Source of the DNA: Chaetomium olivaceum
Taxonomy: Eukaryota > Ascomycota > Sordariomycetes > Sordariales > Chaetomiaceae
Reading direction: 5' to 3'
Length of the DNA stretch: 64,000 bases
Assembly (NCBI GenBank): GCA_039881045.1
Contig: JAYWVB010000043.1
Coordinates: forward strand, 62,001-126,000
Shown here: in pieces, positions 1 through 10,982 of the stretch
Layout: every line of letters starts with the position of its first letter
Position numbering within the stretch: the stretch's first letter is position 1
The notes under the pieces: generated by a model
What the model was told of the DNA's origin: nothing
Databases searched by the model: none
Seen by the model: only the letters and a program-made list of their open reading frames with translations
Translations under genes and position numbers: made by a program

Positions 1-470
1 CAGTCGACTGCACCGAAAGGCCTTCCGGCGTCGGCTTAAGGCCGTTGTAGGTGGTGCCGTCGGTGGTGACGTGGCACAGGCTGTCCCACTGGCTGCTGAA
101 CTGTGTGTTGAACTCGAGCTCGTCGTCCCAGCCTTCGCAGTCCATGCCCAGATCCCTCAGGCGGTGCGGGCGATGTACCGGAGGCTTGCGGCCCGGAAGT
201 GGAAACTTGATTCCGTTCAGCGGCCAGCTGCGTTTTGTTAGCCCTTCTCTACTCGTCCGCTGTCGCGACCGAATCAACTCACTTGAGGGAGATGGAGACA
301 CCATCCTTGACCTCCGCAGCAGCCTCCGCCACAACCTTGGGCGTCAGGAAGTTCAGAGTGCCAAATACATCCTTTTTGCCGTCTTTATCGAAGACACCCC
401 AGGCGCATCCTTGAGGCTGCCCCTCAACCTTGGGCAAATCGTCAAAGTCAGGAACTGAACTTGGGTCCAT
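1..470 (-). CDS. Putative cyclase / kynurenine-formamidase-like protein (partial)
   Basis: The window edge cuts this gene; only the N-terminal part is present. Exon 1 runs 470 to 283 (MDPSSVPDFDDLP start), a GTGAGT donor follows at 282, and exon 2 resumes at 227 after a CAG acceptor and stays open to base 1. The split codon reads through smoothly. The protein has the features of the fungal putative-cyclase family (metal-dependent hydrolases related to bacterial kynurenine formamidase): an early GCAWGVFDKDGKKDVFGTLN segment, and in exon 2 a QWDSLCHV stretch containing the first metal-ligand region. Substrate is unknown in fungal members. It is transcribed away from the Baeyer-Villiger monooxygenase at 1768, so the two may share the 1.3-kb promoter region. 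Family call good; function open. Confidence 0.8.
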
Positions 471-1767
471 AGCTAGCAGTACAAAAATGGCCGCCTGTCT
501 CCAAGAGTGCGGTAGACCGCAAGAATGCTTGCCTCCTTAAGCTATTATATACCTAGGCCCGTAGTTTTCCCCCGCAGCCGTCGTCATGGATTGCTGGGCG
601 GTGAGTCTAAGCCCAACCAAGGGGAGGGGGTGCTCGGCCATTGCGACCATGGAATACCTAGGGACTGCAACCTCATTGTGGAGGTCCTTCCAAGCTCGCT
701 CCGTTGCTTTGCATCTCTGCCCCCTCTTTGCCCGCCAGAACTTTGACGGGTTATCCAAGACCGAGTTCGAAGACCCAGTCAACAACCCCGCTCGGACAAT
801 GAACCCAGTTAGCGAAGTCGTCTCGGTCCCAGGCCGAGACGCCAAGTGGGCCGAGGTCGAGTGAGTGCCGCCACACTTGCATGCCGCGTTAAAGTTGCCT
901 TAATGCGGAGTCAAAGCCGACATGCCCACTGATACCCAATGGGTGGAGCTAAGTGGCTGCGCGTGAGGTGCCCCTGTGGGGAACTTTCTGGGATCAAGCA
1001 GCTACTGAAGGTGACAGAAGAGGGCCTGCAGGCGGGGGAGGATCTCGTTTCGGATTATCCTAGTATTAATCATGTCGGAATTCTTAGCCAGCGAAATCAA
1101 CCACACCGCTCCCCACTGCCGCATGTGTTCCCCCCAAGCTCCCCTGGACTCGATATAAAATATCCAAATCGGGAAGAGATACAAGGCATAAACATGGTGG
1201 CACGTTATCATTTCTTTTGCTTACTCTATCTAGCAGGGTCGGGAATGAAACCTTATTGATCCACTCGCTTTCGCCCCTCGGTTACGTCCACCAAAGACAT
1301 AACAATATCCCTTCCCCGCACGCCACGTTGCCGCCGTAGAGTACAAGCAGCTAGACCTCGCGTGCGTGAGTTGATGCGAGGTTGGGTCTGCAACACTGCG
1401 TAGAATGCGACCCCTTTAAGCAACGGGAGAGCGGCTGATTTACCACCCCGAGTTCCCGATGTTGTCTTTCTGGGATATGTTCAGTAAACGAATGCGAATG
1501 CGACGGTAGCATTCGTTTTCGCTTTCAAGCTTTCGTCGATCGTTGGCTGGTCAGGGCCGCTTCGTGACCGTGTTCGGGCTGCTATGCATCAGAAACCTGA
1601 TCCAGAAGCACTTCCAAAGCTTGAGGAGCAGAATGGGCTTGGACCAGCTCCCGTGAAACGAGGGGTCCCACACCGCCACCATCAAGGGGGCCATATAACA
1701 CACTTCTCGTCCCATCCCCCAAACATCGTATGAGCTACAACCACCGATCCCAAACGACGCACCCAAC
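471..1767. other. Intergenic, divergent promoter region
   Basis: About 1.3 kb between two divergently transcribed genes (cyclase-like leftwards, monooxygenase rightwards). Short ORFs here have no recognisable protein features and overlap on both strands, so I do not call a gene. No repeat or RNA gene recognised. Confidence 0.6.
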
Positions 1768-3883
1768 ATGACAGCCTCAGCCGATCCCGCGAGCGGCGCC
1801 ACTGCCGCCGCACCAAGCGCCGAAGACCTCAAGGTGTACGAGCTCTCCCAAAAGTACACCGCCGAAGCCGCCAAGCGCTTCCGGCCCGAAGGCCTCGGCC
1901 AGTTCGTCCGCCTCAAAGAATCCGGCAGCGAGCGGTTCCGCGCGCTGGCCGAGGACCCCTGGGTCGACCACGCCGCACTTAACGCCAAGGAGCCGGTCAA
2001 GGACGGCTCCCAGCACAAGTTCATCATCCTCGGCGCCGGCTACGGCGGCCTCATTTACGCGGTACGCCTGATCGAGGCCGGGCTTGCCAGCGGGCCCGAC
2101 GATATCCGCTTTGTTGACGCGGCCGGCGGGTTTGGTGGCACCTGGTGGTGGAACCGCTACCCGGGCCTGCACTGCGACGTCGAGAGCTACAGCTACATGC
2201 CGCTGCTCGAGGAGACCGGGTATGTGCCCACCAAGAAGTACGCCCCGGGCCCCGAGCTACTGGAGTACGCCGACCGCATTGCCACGAAATGGAACTTGCA
2301 TGACAAGGCGCTTTTCCGGACGAACGTGAAGGCCGCACGGTGGGATGAGGCGGCCCAGCTATGGAATGTTGAAGTCACTGAGGGGCGTGGGCCCGGCGAG
2401 CAGAGCCGTGACCTTACGCTGAAGGGCCAGTATGTGCTGATCGCGTCCGGCCTGCTCACGAACCCGCATATTCCCAAGATCCCCGAGCTAGAGACCTTTT
2501 CCGGGCCCATGTTTCACACGGCCCGCTGGGACTACAATGTCACTGGTGGGAGCCCGACGGATGTGACTCTGACGGGTCTCGAGGGCAAGCGCGTGGGTAT
2601 TCTCGGCACGGGTGCCACCGCGATCCAGGCGGTGCCTAAGCTCGCCAAGTACGCAAAGGAGCTGTATGTGTTCCAACGCACACCGTCCGCCGTCTCGTGG
2701 CGTGGCCAGCGTGAGACTGACCTCGAGGAGTGGTGAGTTGATTCCCGAAAGGTCGTTCGAGAGTTGCAGTGTGACTGACTTCAAGTGTGCAGGAAGACAA
2801 AGATTGCGAAGGGCAAGGGTTGGCAGCGGGAGCGGAGACTGAACCTCGATTCGTACTTGACGGATAGCGTCAAGGAGGGGCAGGAAAACATGGTCGCAGA
2901 CGCATGGACTGATATACGCAGTTTCTCTGCTGTCATCGGCTCTTCTGCACACCCGATCGTCGAGCCCACGCCGGAAAAGATTACGGAGCATGTTGGGCGT
3001 CTGTACAAGCTTGACGCGCCCATCTCAGAGAATGTGAGGGCACGTACAGAGAGCATCGTCAACGACCCCGAGACGGCCGCCAAACTCAAGGCGTGGTACC
3101 CATCATGGTGAGTGTTCCCGTTCCGACGAGTGTAGGTATGGACAAAATAGAGCTAACCTGAGTTCCAGGTGCAAGCGACCGACTTTCAGTGACGAATACC
3201 TCCAGACCTTCAACCAGCCAAACGTGCATCTTGTCGACACCGACGGCAAGGGCGTCGACGCGCCGCGACAACCGGTGGATTGGTGGTTGCTGGGAAGGAA
3301 TATCCTCTTGACATCATCGTGCTGAGCACGGGCTACGTGACTCCGAGCATTGGCGACGGCAGCCCGGCGGTGCGTACTGGCATCAGCATTTACGGCCGCG
3401 GCGGCAGAGGCGGCAGATCTCTGGACGAGAAGTGGAAAGACCCAAGGCGCTTCAACGCTCCACGGCGTGGCCTCCAACGGGTTCCCAAACCTCTTCTTCC
3501 AACCCCTATCCCAATCTAGCCACTCGTCCAACAACGCCTTCACGCTCGACGTCGGCGGCGAACACATCGTCCATATCATCGAGAAGGCCGAGGCTAAGGT
3601 CGGCGGCAATGCCATTGCCGAAGTGACTAGCGAGGCTGAGGAGGCGTGGGCCCTCGTGATCATGCAGGGTGCGGGCTGGTTCGCGAGTGTCATGGGCTGC
3701 ACCCCTGGCTACATCACGTCTGAGGGCGAGGCTCTACGGCAAGCTAGCGATCCGATGGAGATGGCCAAGAAGGCTAGAGGTGGCAACTGGAGCCAGGGTA
3801 TTCACACTTTCCTAGCCTTTTTGGAGGAGTATCGTGCCAATGGGGAGCTGAAGGGCATCGACGTTGTGTCGAGGAGTGCTTAG
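1768..3883 (+). CDS. Baeyer-Villiger type flavin monooxygenase, frame broken twice
   Basis: FAD/NADPH enzyme that would insert oxygen next to a ketone. Exon models: 1768-2732, 2793-3107, 3169-3883. Visible motifs: first Rossmann GAGYGG (residues 89-94), GGTWWWNRYPG (123-133), the Baeyer-Villiger fingerprint FSGPMFHTARWD (244-255, pattern FxGxxxHxxxW) and second nucleotide-binding GTGATA (280-285). After the second intron the reading frame is lost at about 3260 (equivalent to +2 or -1), continues in the new frame to about 3445, then returns to the original frame by a +1 change; homology carries on to the stop at 3881-3883. The original frame is closed by a TGA near 3325, so the gene as written is interrupted. 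The two shifts compensate. Either assembly errors or a recent pseudogene. Neighbours (cyclase-like, MFS transporter) suggest a small uptake/catabolic or tailoring group; substrate unknown. Confidence 0.85.
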
Positions 3884-4287
3884 GTCACTTTTGGTAGGTA
3901 GACCTTTGCGGTTCTGGCCAGCAGTGGTATTCGTTAATTATTAGCTGCCCCGACCTCACAGATAATTAATTGAATGAAATAACATTCCGAGGGAAAGAGA
4001 AAGAGAAAGAGAAAGAAAAACGTGTTTGGACTCCCGATCATTTAGAGAGTGGGGAATGAATTAGATGGAATTGAAAAAGAATCAAAATTGACTCGACAGA
4101 GCGTGGTCACTTGGGAGAAGAACGAGCTCCCCTCCCTACCTCTGAACCGCGGGCAAATTGGCAAGACAGCACAGCATCAGCAGGTCTTTTTTCCCAACAC
4201 TATCAACCTTAACTGGTATAAGAACGTAGGCTAGACGCGAGAAGCACACAATTAGCTCAATCACATTCCATCCCCACCCCTCATTAA
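3884..4287. other. Convergent 3' region with GAAAGA purine tract
   Basis: Space between the 3' ends of the monooxygenase and the transporter. It holds a purine microsatellite of repeated GAAAGA units at about 3990-4020. No gene seen. Confidence 0.6.
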
Positions 4288-5884
4288 TCACTTTTTCTCC
4301 AATTCTTCTGTATCAGCAACAACGGCCTCCTGCTCTTCGATGTCCCTGTTCCTCTTAAGAATCGCCTCACCAACATGATCATCAACCAGCTGCCGCTCCG
4401 GAACGAAAGACGAAAACTTCCGCGCGGCCACTCTCTTCTCGAATAGCTCATCCAGCTGCTCTAGACTCCTACCCTTCGTCTCGGGAACAAAGACAAACGC
4501 CCACACTGCCACGACCAAGTTGCTTCCACCCCAAATATACCCATACTTTGGCCCCCAGCCCAAGTGGTCTGGGTTGATGAAGTACGGTGTAAAGAAGGAC
4601 ACCAACCAGCCGATAATGAAGTTCAGTCCCGATGCTGTACCCACAGTCTGCGAGCGCAGCCGTTGCGAGGGGATCTCTGTCCCAAGCGCCCATAAAACCG
4701 GTCCCTGACCGACACCATACACCCAAGTATACACGATACTCAGAGCAACGAGCGCTTTGCTCGCGGCAGAGGAGTGCCCGCCCGAGACGGTGTAGACGAT
4801 GGCCATGCCAAACATCATGGCCGACGAGATCACTGAGGTGACAACGAGGAGCTCGCGGCGCCCAAAGTAACGCATCGCTGGGAACGCCAGCATGTTGCCC
4901 GTCAATGCGATTGCTAAGGAGATCATGACCCAGGCGAAAGGCGAGCCGACTCTGGCCTGCACAAACAGGTACACCGAGAACCCGGCCATGAAGGTAACAC
5001 CGGTGGCAATGCCCGCGATATTGGCGCCATAACTGAGGAGTGTCCGTCGAAGGTCCGAACCCCTGAACATATCGCCCAGCCGCACCCCGGCGTGTATCTC
5101 CTGCTCCATCAGAAACGCGCTCTTGATGTCATCCACTTCCGCCCGGAGCAGCGCCTCATCTTTGATCCCTCGCAGCCGTCGAATAGCCCGCATCGCCTTG
5201 TCCTCCCCGTCCCTGGGTAACATAAAACCGCGGCGTGTCCGGCAAGAACAGCAACAATACCGTCAAGAAGCCCGGCACAATGTACATGACCCCTAGTGGG
5301 ATCTTCCACGACGCGGTACCCCCATACGGCTGACAGTAATTGTCCACCAGAATCCCAAATAACGCGCCCAGCGACGTCTGAAACGTACTCATGCCCACAA
5401 TCGGCCCTCTCAGCATCGACGGCGCCGACTCGGTCATATACGTCACACAGTACGGCACCAAAAACCCATTCGACACCCCCAACAACAACCTCCCCGCATA
5501 CAGCCCCCCCAGGTTATGCAACCCCAGCTGCAACGAAATCGACAAGAACGCGAACCCACACCCAGCCCACAACCCCACCCTCCGCGACACGCGCGCGTGC
5601 GCAAAATAGATGGCCACTGCCGCCAGGAAGCCGCCCACGTTCATCAGCGACTGGATCAGCCGCTGCACGTCGGTGCTGATGTTGAAGCCGATCGGGTTGC
5701 TGGGGTCGACGTAGCCGTACACTTCCAGAAAGCCGGGCATGCTCTGGAAGCCGGCGATGGCGGCCGAGTCGTAGCCGTACTGGAACTGGCCGAGCGCGAT
5801 CAGGAAGCAGATGAAGACTACGCGCTTCTCGGCGAGGAGCCGGCTGCGCGCAGCGGGAGGGGGGTCGAGATTGGGAGTTGCCAT
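4288..5884 (-). CDS. MFS sugar-porter family transporter, one frameshift
   Basis: Single-exon gene of about 531 codons, the usual length for fungal hexose/quinate-type sugar porters. The N half (from MATPNLDPPP at 5884) includes the first membrane segments, the conserved GRLLLGVSNGF segment and the sugar-porter PDTPRF motif that ends the first six-helix bundle. The C half has YFGRRELLV and the C-terminal PETKGRSLEQLDELF signature. The frame moves by +1 (or -2) at about 5205-5222, just after PDTPRFYVTQ, where both halves abut without missing sequence. A GT-AG intron cannot explain it because only a few bases separate the halves. Plasma-membrane location and a sugar or related substrate are family inferences. 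Convergent with the monooxygenase. Confidence 0.85.
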
Positions 5885-6895
5885 GGCCAGTCTATGCGTA
5901 TGGAGTGGTTCTCGGGGTGGTAGCCGGAGTGATGATGAGCGGAATGGTTTGTGGGAAGAGGGGAGACAGAGACAGGACGATGCAAGCCATGTTGAACAGT
6001 AAAAAGAAGAGTACCTCGATTGGGCTTTTCAGATAGGCAGGTAAATGGTCTAGAACTCATCACCGGAACCAACCAGACAGGACTGGGGTCGTTAGCCAAA
6101 TGCCAACCCCTATATGCCGGATTCCCCTCATCAGGCCCCTGGCCACTAAATTGGCGAGATTGCTGCAATGGTTGATAAAGCCCGGGATATTATTGCGCGA
6201 GACGAATGCCCCTCGCATCGGTTATAATACCCGTGTGCAACGCTGGCTAAGGTAGCGCCAGCAGGAGGGTTGCCATTAGCCTTTCGGGTATGCTTCGTTG
6301 CGTCCGGCAGTGTGAACGGGCCCCGGAAGGTTGAGCGAGACGACGCCAATCTCAAAAGCAAGGCATTCATTGCTTTCTAATCTAGCTAGACTGGAAGCCA
6401 ACATCAAGCGTTAGGCTACCCGGCGGTCGTTGTGTGCACCGGGCAAAGGTAGAGCTCTACCCAAACTTGTTCCGCAGTCCATATGTTCTCACTTAAGGAT
6501 CCATCCGTACAAGAACTAATAGCTGGCGTGAAAATCGGGGATGAAACTGAAACATACAGGAACCCATTTTATAGGCCCCAGTTTATGTTGCTCGCGTGGT
6601 CCTGTAGCACGGAAGAGTTAACTACGCTCCGAAGGATAGTAGCTCATCAGGGAGCAAAATTTGAAACCACCAAATGTTTCGAGCGCGATAAAGCCAAGTA
6701 TAAGAACTATTAGGGCAAGTTCAAAGATAGACTTTATTGATATGCTATAGAGTAATTATATAGAAAAGCCGGCGGTACCTTAGAGGATTGCCGGGAACCG
6801 TGCATTTTGTTGTCGGTCTTTCAACCATGAAGCTCCCAGCGCCATGATCATATATAAGTTCCCTCTACCCCCTCGCTGTTCAACAATCATTAAAT
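5885..6895. other. Intergenic; short unsupported ORF at 6483-6713
   Basis: Transporter promoter side and then AT-richer DNA. A 76-codon plus-strand ORF (6483-6713) has no recognisable domain and no supporting context; I list it only as a possibility. Confidence 0.4.
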
Positions 6896-6979
6896 GGGTA
6901 TGTGGTCTAGTGGTATGATTTTCGCCCCGCACTGATCGTGCCTAGTGAAAGGTCCCCGGTTCGATCCCGGGCATATCCA
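6896..6979 (+). tRNA. tRNA-like gene, tRNA-Pro-like body, anticodon unresolved, copy 1
   Basis: An 84-nt cloverleaf can be drawn: acceptor GGGTATG/CATATCC, D arm GTCT..TGAT with A-box TGGTCTAGTGG, T arm CCCGG-TTCGATC-CCGGG with B-box GGTTCGATCCC. The D-arm and overall 72-nt mature length resemble fungal tRNA-Pro. The anticodon stem TTCGC/GTGAA encloses 19 nt instead of 7, implying a 12-nt intron, and the loop contains its own GCAC/GTGC hairpin. Positions 32-33 read CC, so the near-universal U33 is missing, and the canonical splice position would give anticodon CGC, which does not fit the body. It may be a tRNA-derived pseudogene. Confidence 0.55.
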
Positions 6980-7080
6980 TCATCTTTCCTCTTAACAAGG
7001 AGTTATCTTTTTGTCAATTTTCCAATGAGCTCGTGACTTCAAAACTTGTTTGGTCAAAGACAGCTCGAGAATCATCAAAT

Positions 7081-7164
7081 GGGTATGTGGTCTAGTGGTA
7101 TGATTTTCGCCCCGCACTGATCGTGCCCAGTGAAAGGTCCCCGGTTCGATCCCGGGCATATCCA
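7081..7164 (+). tRNA. tRNA-like gene, copy 2 (tandem duplicate)
   Basis: Identical to the copy at 6896 except one C/T difference in the extra loop (GTGCCC against GTGCCT). All paired stems and both internal promoter boxes are retained. Same missing U33 and same unresolved anticodon. Confidence 0.55.
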
Positions 7165-7254
7165 TCATCTTGACTCTCAATAAGGAGTTATCTTTTTTGT
7201 CGACTTTCCAATGAGAGACTTTTGAACTTGTGTGATCAATGGCAGCTCGAGAAT

Positions 7255-7741
7255 TACATGGCCAAGGCGAGCGTTGTACATTTCAGGAAAAGGAAATGTT
7301 GCGTTGAAAGTGTTTACTCTAGATGGGGTCTATGAGAGGATACGCCGAGCAACCGCTTCCCATCCCCGGCATCATGATGTCCGAACTGCACTCGCCATGT
7401 CCACGCTATCCCTTTTCAAGCGAGTAACGACCGGTGTCGTGTATGAATCACACGCTTCCGGCTTGGGAAAGGTATTCGGCCGCGTCGTCCTGAATGATTC
7501 TGGATCGGCCGTTTAGGGTGGTCAGAAATTCGAGGAAAACTTGAAAGTGGAAAACAAGGAGATCTTTTGGATTCAACATGGGAAATGTTGCAATGGCCTC
7601 CGGAGATATGAGAATGGCAGAGAACCTGTTGGTGGACCCGTGGTTCAACAATTGCTAGCATGCCCCGTCTTGGTACATCTCAACTACGTACCTCTATGAG
7701 GTGTTGTCCCTCCCATCAAGTAGCAATACCCCCCTTTCAGA
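7255..7741. other. Intergenic
   Basis: No gene, RNA or repeat recognised; contains the probable 3' untranslated part of the beta-galactosidase gene. Confidence 0.5.
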
Positions 7742-10700
7742 TCAAGCATATTCCAGCCTCTCCGGTTCCCATCCGGGCCGCAGATAACTGCCGTCAAACT
7801 TGACCTCCAATGACGAGTCCACCACGTACCGTACCACGACTTCAACATCCACCCGTGCCCCCTCATCTTGCAATGCCCACACCGCTAAGCCCACGATGTT
7901 CTCTCCATTATAGTCCAACACCCCAACCGGAACAGGAAACGTATTCTCGGGAGAAATTGACGGGTAGTACCGCCCACACTGCCAGCCATTGACAAACAGC
8001 AGCACCCTGTAAGCAAGCTTCTTCCTTTCCATATCCTCTTCGGCGGGGGTAAATCGAAACGCTAACGACACATCCACTCCCTGAGGCACATCCAGCGGCA
8101 GCTGCCCACGGTAAAACCGCACCCCGGCTCCCTCAAACCCTTCCCCAGGCCCCTCTCCCTCCTCCCACTCCCCGTCATCAAACCCTGGCAGATGCCACCC
8201 CAACCTCTCCGCCGCCAACCCACCCTCATTATACCTTGTCCGCACCCCATCCAACCCCCCTTCTCCCCACCCGCCGTCCCCGCCACCCGCCACTCCCTGA
8301 ACCCTCCCACATCCTCATCCCCATCCCCACCGCCCTCACCACCGCCCAACAACCGAGCCTCCAACAACCCCCTCACCGCCACCGCCGCCTCCCCCTGCTC
8401 ATGCCCCGTATCGTCATGCACCACCAACAACACATTCTCCCCTCCCACCAAAGCCCCGTCCGGGAAAGGCAGCGTCAGATTCCCCGCCGCCGCGTCACTC
8501 CGCCCCGGCCAGGACCCGAGGTGCGCCCCGTTCAGGTAGGCGGACCAGCCGTGGGCGGTGCCGCCTTGGATGGAGAGGAAGACGCCTGTGGGTGCGGTGG
8601 AGTTGCGCGTAGCGGTGAAGTGGCCGCGCCAGAGGCGGGTGCCGGTGTGGAAGCCGTGGCGGTCGGCGGAGAGGGGGAAGTCGGTGGTGCTGTTGGTGGT
8701 GTTGGTGTTGGTGTTGGTGTTGGTGTTGGTGATGACTGCCCAGGCTGGGCCGGTGTCGGTGTAGGAGGGCTCGCGCTCGGGGAGGGAGTCGCGGGATTTC
8801 CAGGAGGTGATTTTGGGAGGGGAGAAGTCGGAGAGCGGGCCGGGGATGGTGGCCTGGAGAGTGGAGTGGTTGGTTGTGGTGGTGGGTAGGTCGATGCCGT
8901 TCCAGCTGATGTGGGTTATGGTGGAGGAGGTGAAGATCTCGAGGGGGGTCGTGCGGTTCGTGTCACCTGTGACGGCGATGGTGTTGTTTTTGGTGAGGCG
9001 TGCGGAGCGGACTAGGTAGGGGCCGATGACCAGGGCTGTAGTGTTTGTTAGTATTTTTTACGGTTCTGTTCAGGAGTAGATAAGACTGAGGACGTACCGG
9101 TCTGGTCCACAGGCACCTTGGGGTCGTTCGTCAGCGCCGGAGCCCAGATCTTGTAGGCCGTCTTCCGGTCCACGAGTACCACCCTGACGCCGTTGTCAAA
9201 TTCTAGCACGGTCATATCCTCTTTTTGTGCATAATATCCAACAATTATCCCGTGTTCGCTCGTGGCAATAGTGACGGGCGGTCCTGATGAGATGGTTCCC
9301 GCCTTAGCACCCTTTAGATAGAACTCTCCTGACCTACCGCTGGGCGTCCATAGCACCAATACCGGCCGGCCATCGATGATGGAGTATGTGAGAACTTCAG
9401 CAGTCGAGTAGTACAGCGTGTGTTCCCCAAAGTGGAAATCGGCCACCAGGACTTTACCCTCGTGCCCACTGAGGACAACGGCGCTGGAAATCTTGGGCAC
9501 GAAGAACTCCCCAATACTGGTGTTGACTTTGAGAGCGAACCACTCCTCCGACGCCGAAGCTGTCTCAAGGTGCCGGACAACGTAAAAGGTCGCCCCTGTT
9601 TCCGGGTTCCGCAACTCAGTCGTAAACAGATTCGTGTTGTTCGTGTAATCTGTGCCCGTTCCCATACGTTCAGTCAAAGCGAGTTCGTCAGCGACCCTCG
9701 TAAACAGCCCCAGGTTCTTGATCTCATAATACTTGTCGCCGATGCTCCTGTCCTCAGATATAGCAGCCCCATAGTCGTAGCTGCTACCGAGAAAAGGCGC
9801 CGCGAGCCAGCCCCAATTAGTGCCTCCGTAAATCATGTACAGGGTCAGTATGGTCACCCGCTGGGCGATGTTGTCCCGGTAGTAGAAATTGGCAAAGTCC
9901 ACGCCCGTCCTGTCCGGGCACCCACCAAGGGGCCCGTCCCAGGGGGTTGTGGCCCCGCCTTGAAACTCGGGCATGAGGGACGGCTGCTTGGGGGAAGCGT
10001 ATTGAAATTGGTCGAAGTAGTTGGACACGGCCCAAGGCGTGATGGGGCCGCACTGTTCGAGGACGCAGGACCAGCATTGTGGCTGGATGGGAAGCGGAGA
10101 CGTCAGTTCTCTGAAACAGAAGATTTGCCTTTTTCACACTTACATAACTGTCCAGGCCGTAGATATCCACGTTCCCCCGGCGCCAACTGTGTCGTAGTCC
10201 TTGGACCAAGACGGGCCACTCCGATTCGGCACGTTGTGTATTAGTGGGACAACGATCCCGTTTGTCCTTGCGTTTTGCTCCAGCTTCTCCATGTAGGAGA
10301 CGGCTTCCAAGTTGGGAATCCGGACCTTTTCGTCCCTCCACTGTTTTGCGTACTCGTTCTCAATCTGGTACATTAGGACGGTCCCGCCTTCAGTCAGCTG
10401 ATACGGCCGCGTGAGCTGGGAGATGCCGTCCTGGTACGGCGTCCAAGCCTCCGTATAAGCTGTGCCATTGAGTCGCAGGGCTCCGTACTCGCCAGTCGTC
10501 GCCCACAACGCCATACCCCCACCATTCAGCTCTCCGTTGATGTGCGGTCCCGGTCGGACCGTCACATACAAGCCAATGTTCTTTGCCATTTCGAGAAAGC
10601 GGGTTATATTGCGGGGTCCGGTGCTGAAGTCTACCCTATCCGAGGTCGGAGCGTGAATACCCCAGTGCGTGTAGATCGAGGCCATCCGCATGCCCGAGGC

Positions 10701-10982
10701 TTTGATCTTTTGAAGGATATCCTCCCACAATTCGGGCACCGGTAGCCGGAAGGGGTGCATCTCTCCCCCAAACAGAAACAGGCGCTCACCATTGATGATG
10801 ATGCTATGGTGGTCCCATTGAACTTTAGTTTGGAGCCCATTGTCGAGTATCGGCCACGACGAGGAAGCGTTGGCGGAGAAGCCATGTGGGGAAAGGAGAG
10901 AAAGCACGAGGACAAAGGACAGAGGTCCAAATAACCGGCCGAGACGACGGAAGTGGCCCGTTATAGGGCGCCAGACGGCCAT
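7742..10982 (-). CDS. lacA: Secreted beta-galactosidase, GH35, two frameshifts
   Basis: Retaining glycoside hydrolase that removes terminal beta-galactose from polysaccharides outside the cell. I choose the ATG at 10982 because it starts a typical signal peptide (hydrophobic run at residues 17-33, FGPLSFVLVLSLL); an upstream in-frame codon at 11042 would bury it. Exon models: 10982-10144, 10082-9098, 9035-7742. Catalytic acid/base lies in QIENEY (about E210); the nucleophile is the Glu in MPEFQGG of exon 2. Downstream are the jelly-roll domains common to fungal GH35 enzymes. The frame shifts by -1 near 10171-10178 and again by -1 near 8272-8290, both in C/G runs, with homology continuing in the new frame. 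A TNTNTN repeat encoded by a TTGGTG-type microsatellite (about 8690-8735) lies in the C-terminal half. About 1,040 residues if intact, normal for the family. Confidence 0.88.

Larger units (their letters stand above)
6885..7254. repeat. Two-copy tandem duplication, period 185 bp
   Basis: Unit 1 (6885-7069) and unit 2 (7070-7254) each contain the tRNA-like gene plus a less conserved tail with shared blocks AAGGAGTTATCTTTTTGTC, CTTTCCAATGAG-like and CAGCTCGAGAAT. The tRNA part is almost identical while the tails have drifted by substitutions and small indels. Confidence 0.85.

Noticed and set aside
3990..4020. GAAAGA purine repeat as a CRISPR-like or regulatory array
   Set aside because: Plain microsatellite in a eukaryotic 3' region without spacers.
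5205..5222. Intron explaining the frame change in the MFS transporter
   Set aside because: The two halves abut within a few bases, leaving no room for an intron.
8192..8889. Long plus-strand Pro/Gly/Val-rich ORFs
   Set aside because: They are the antisense of the GC-rich 3' part of the beta-galactosidase gene.
9420..10244. 274-codon plus-strand ORF
   Set aside because: Antisense shadow of the GH35 catalytic exons, which contain the real motifs.
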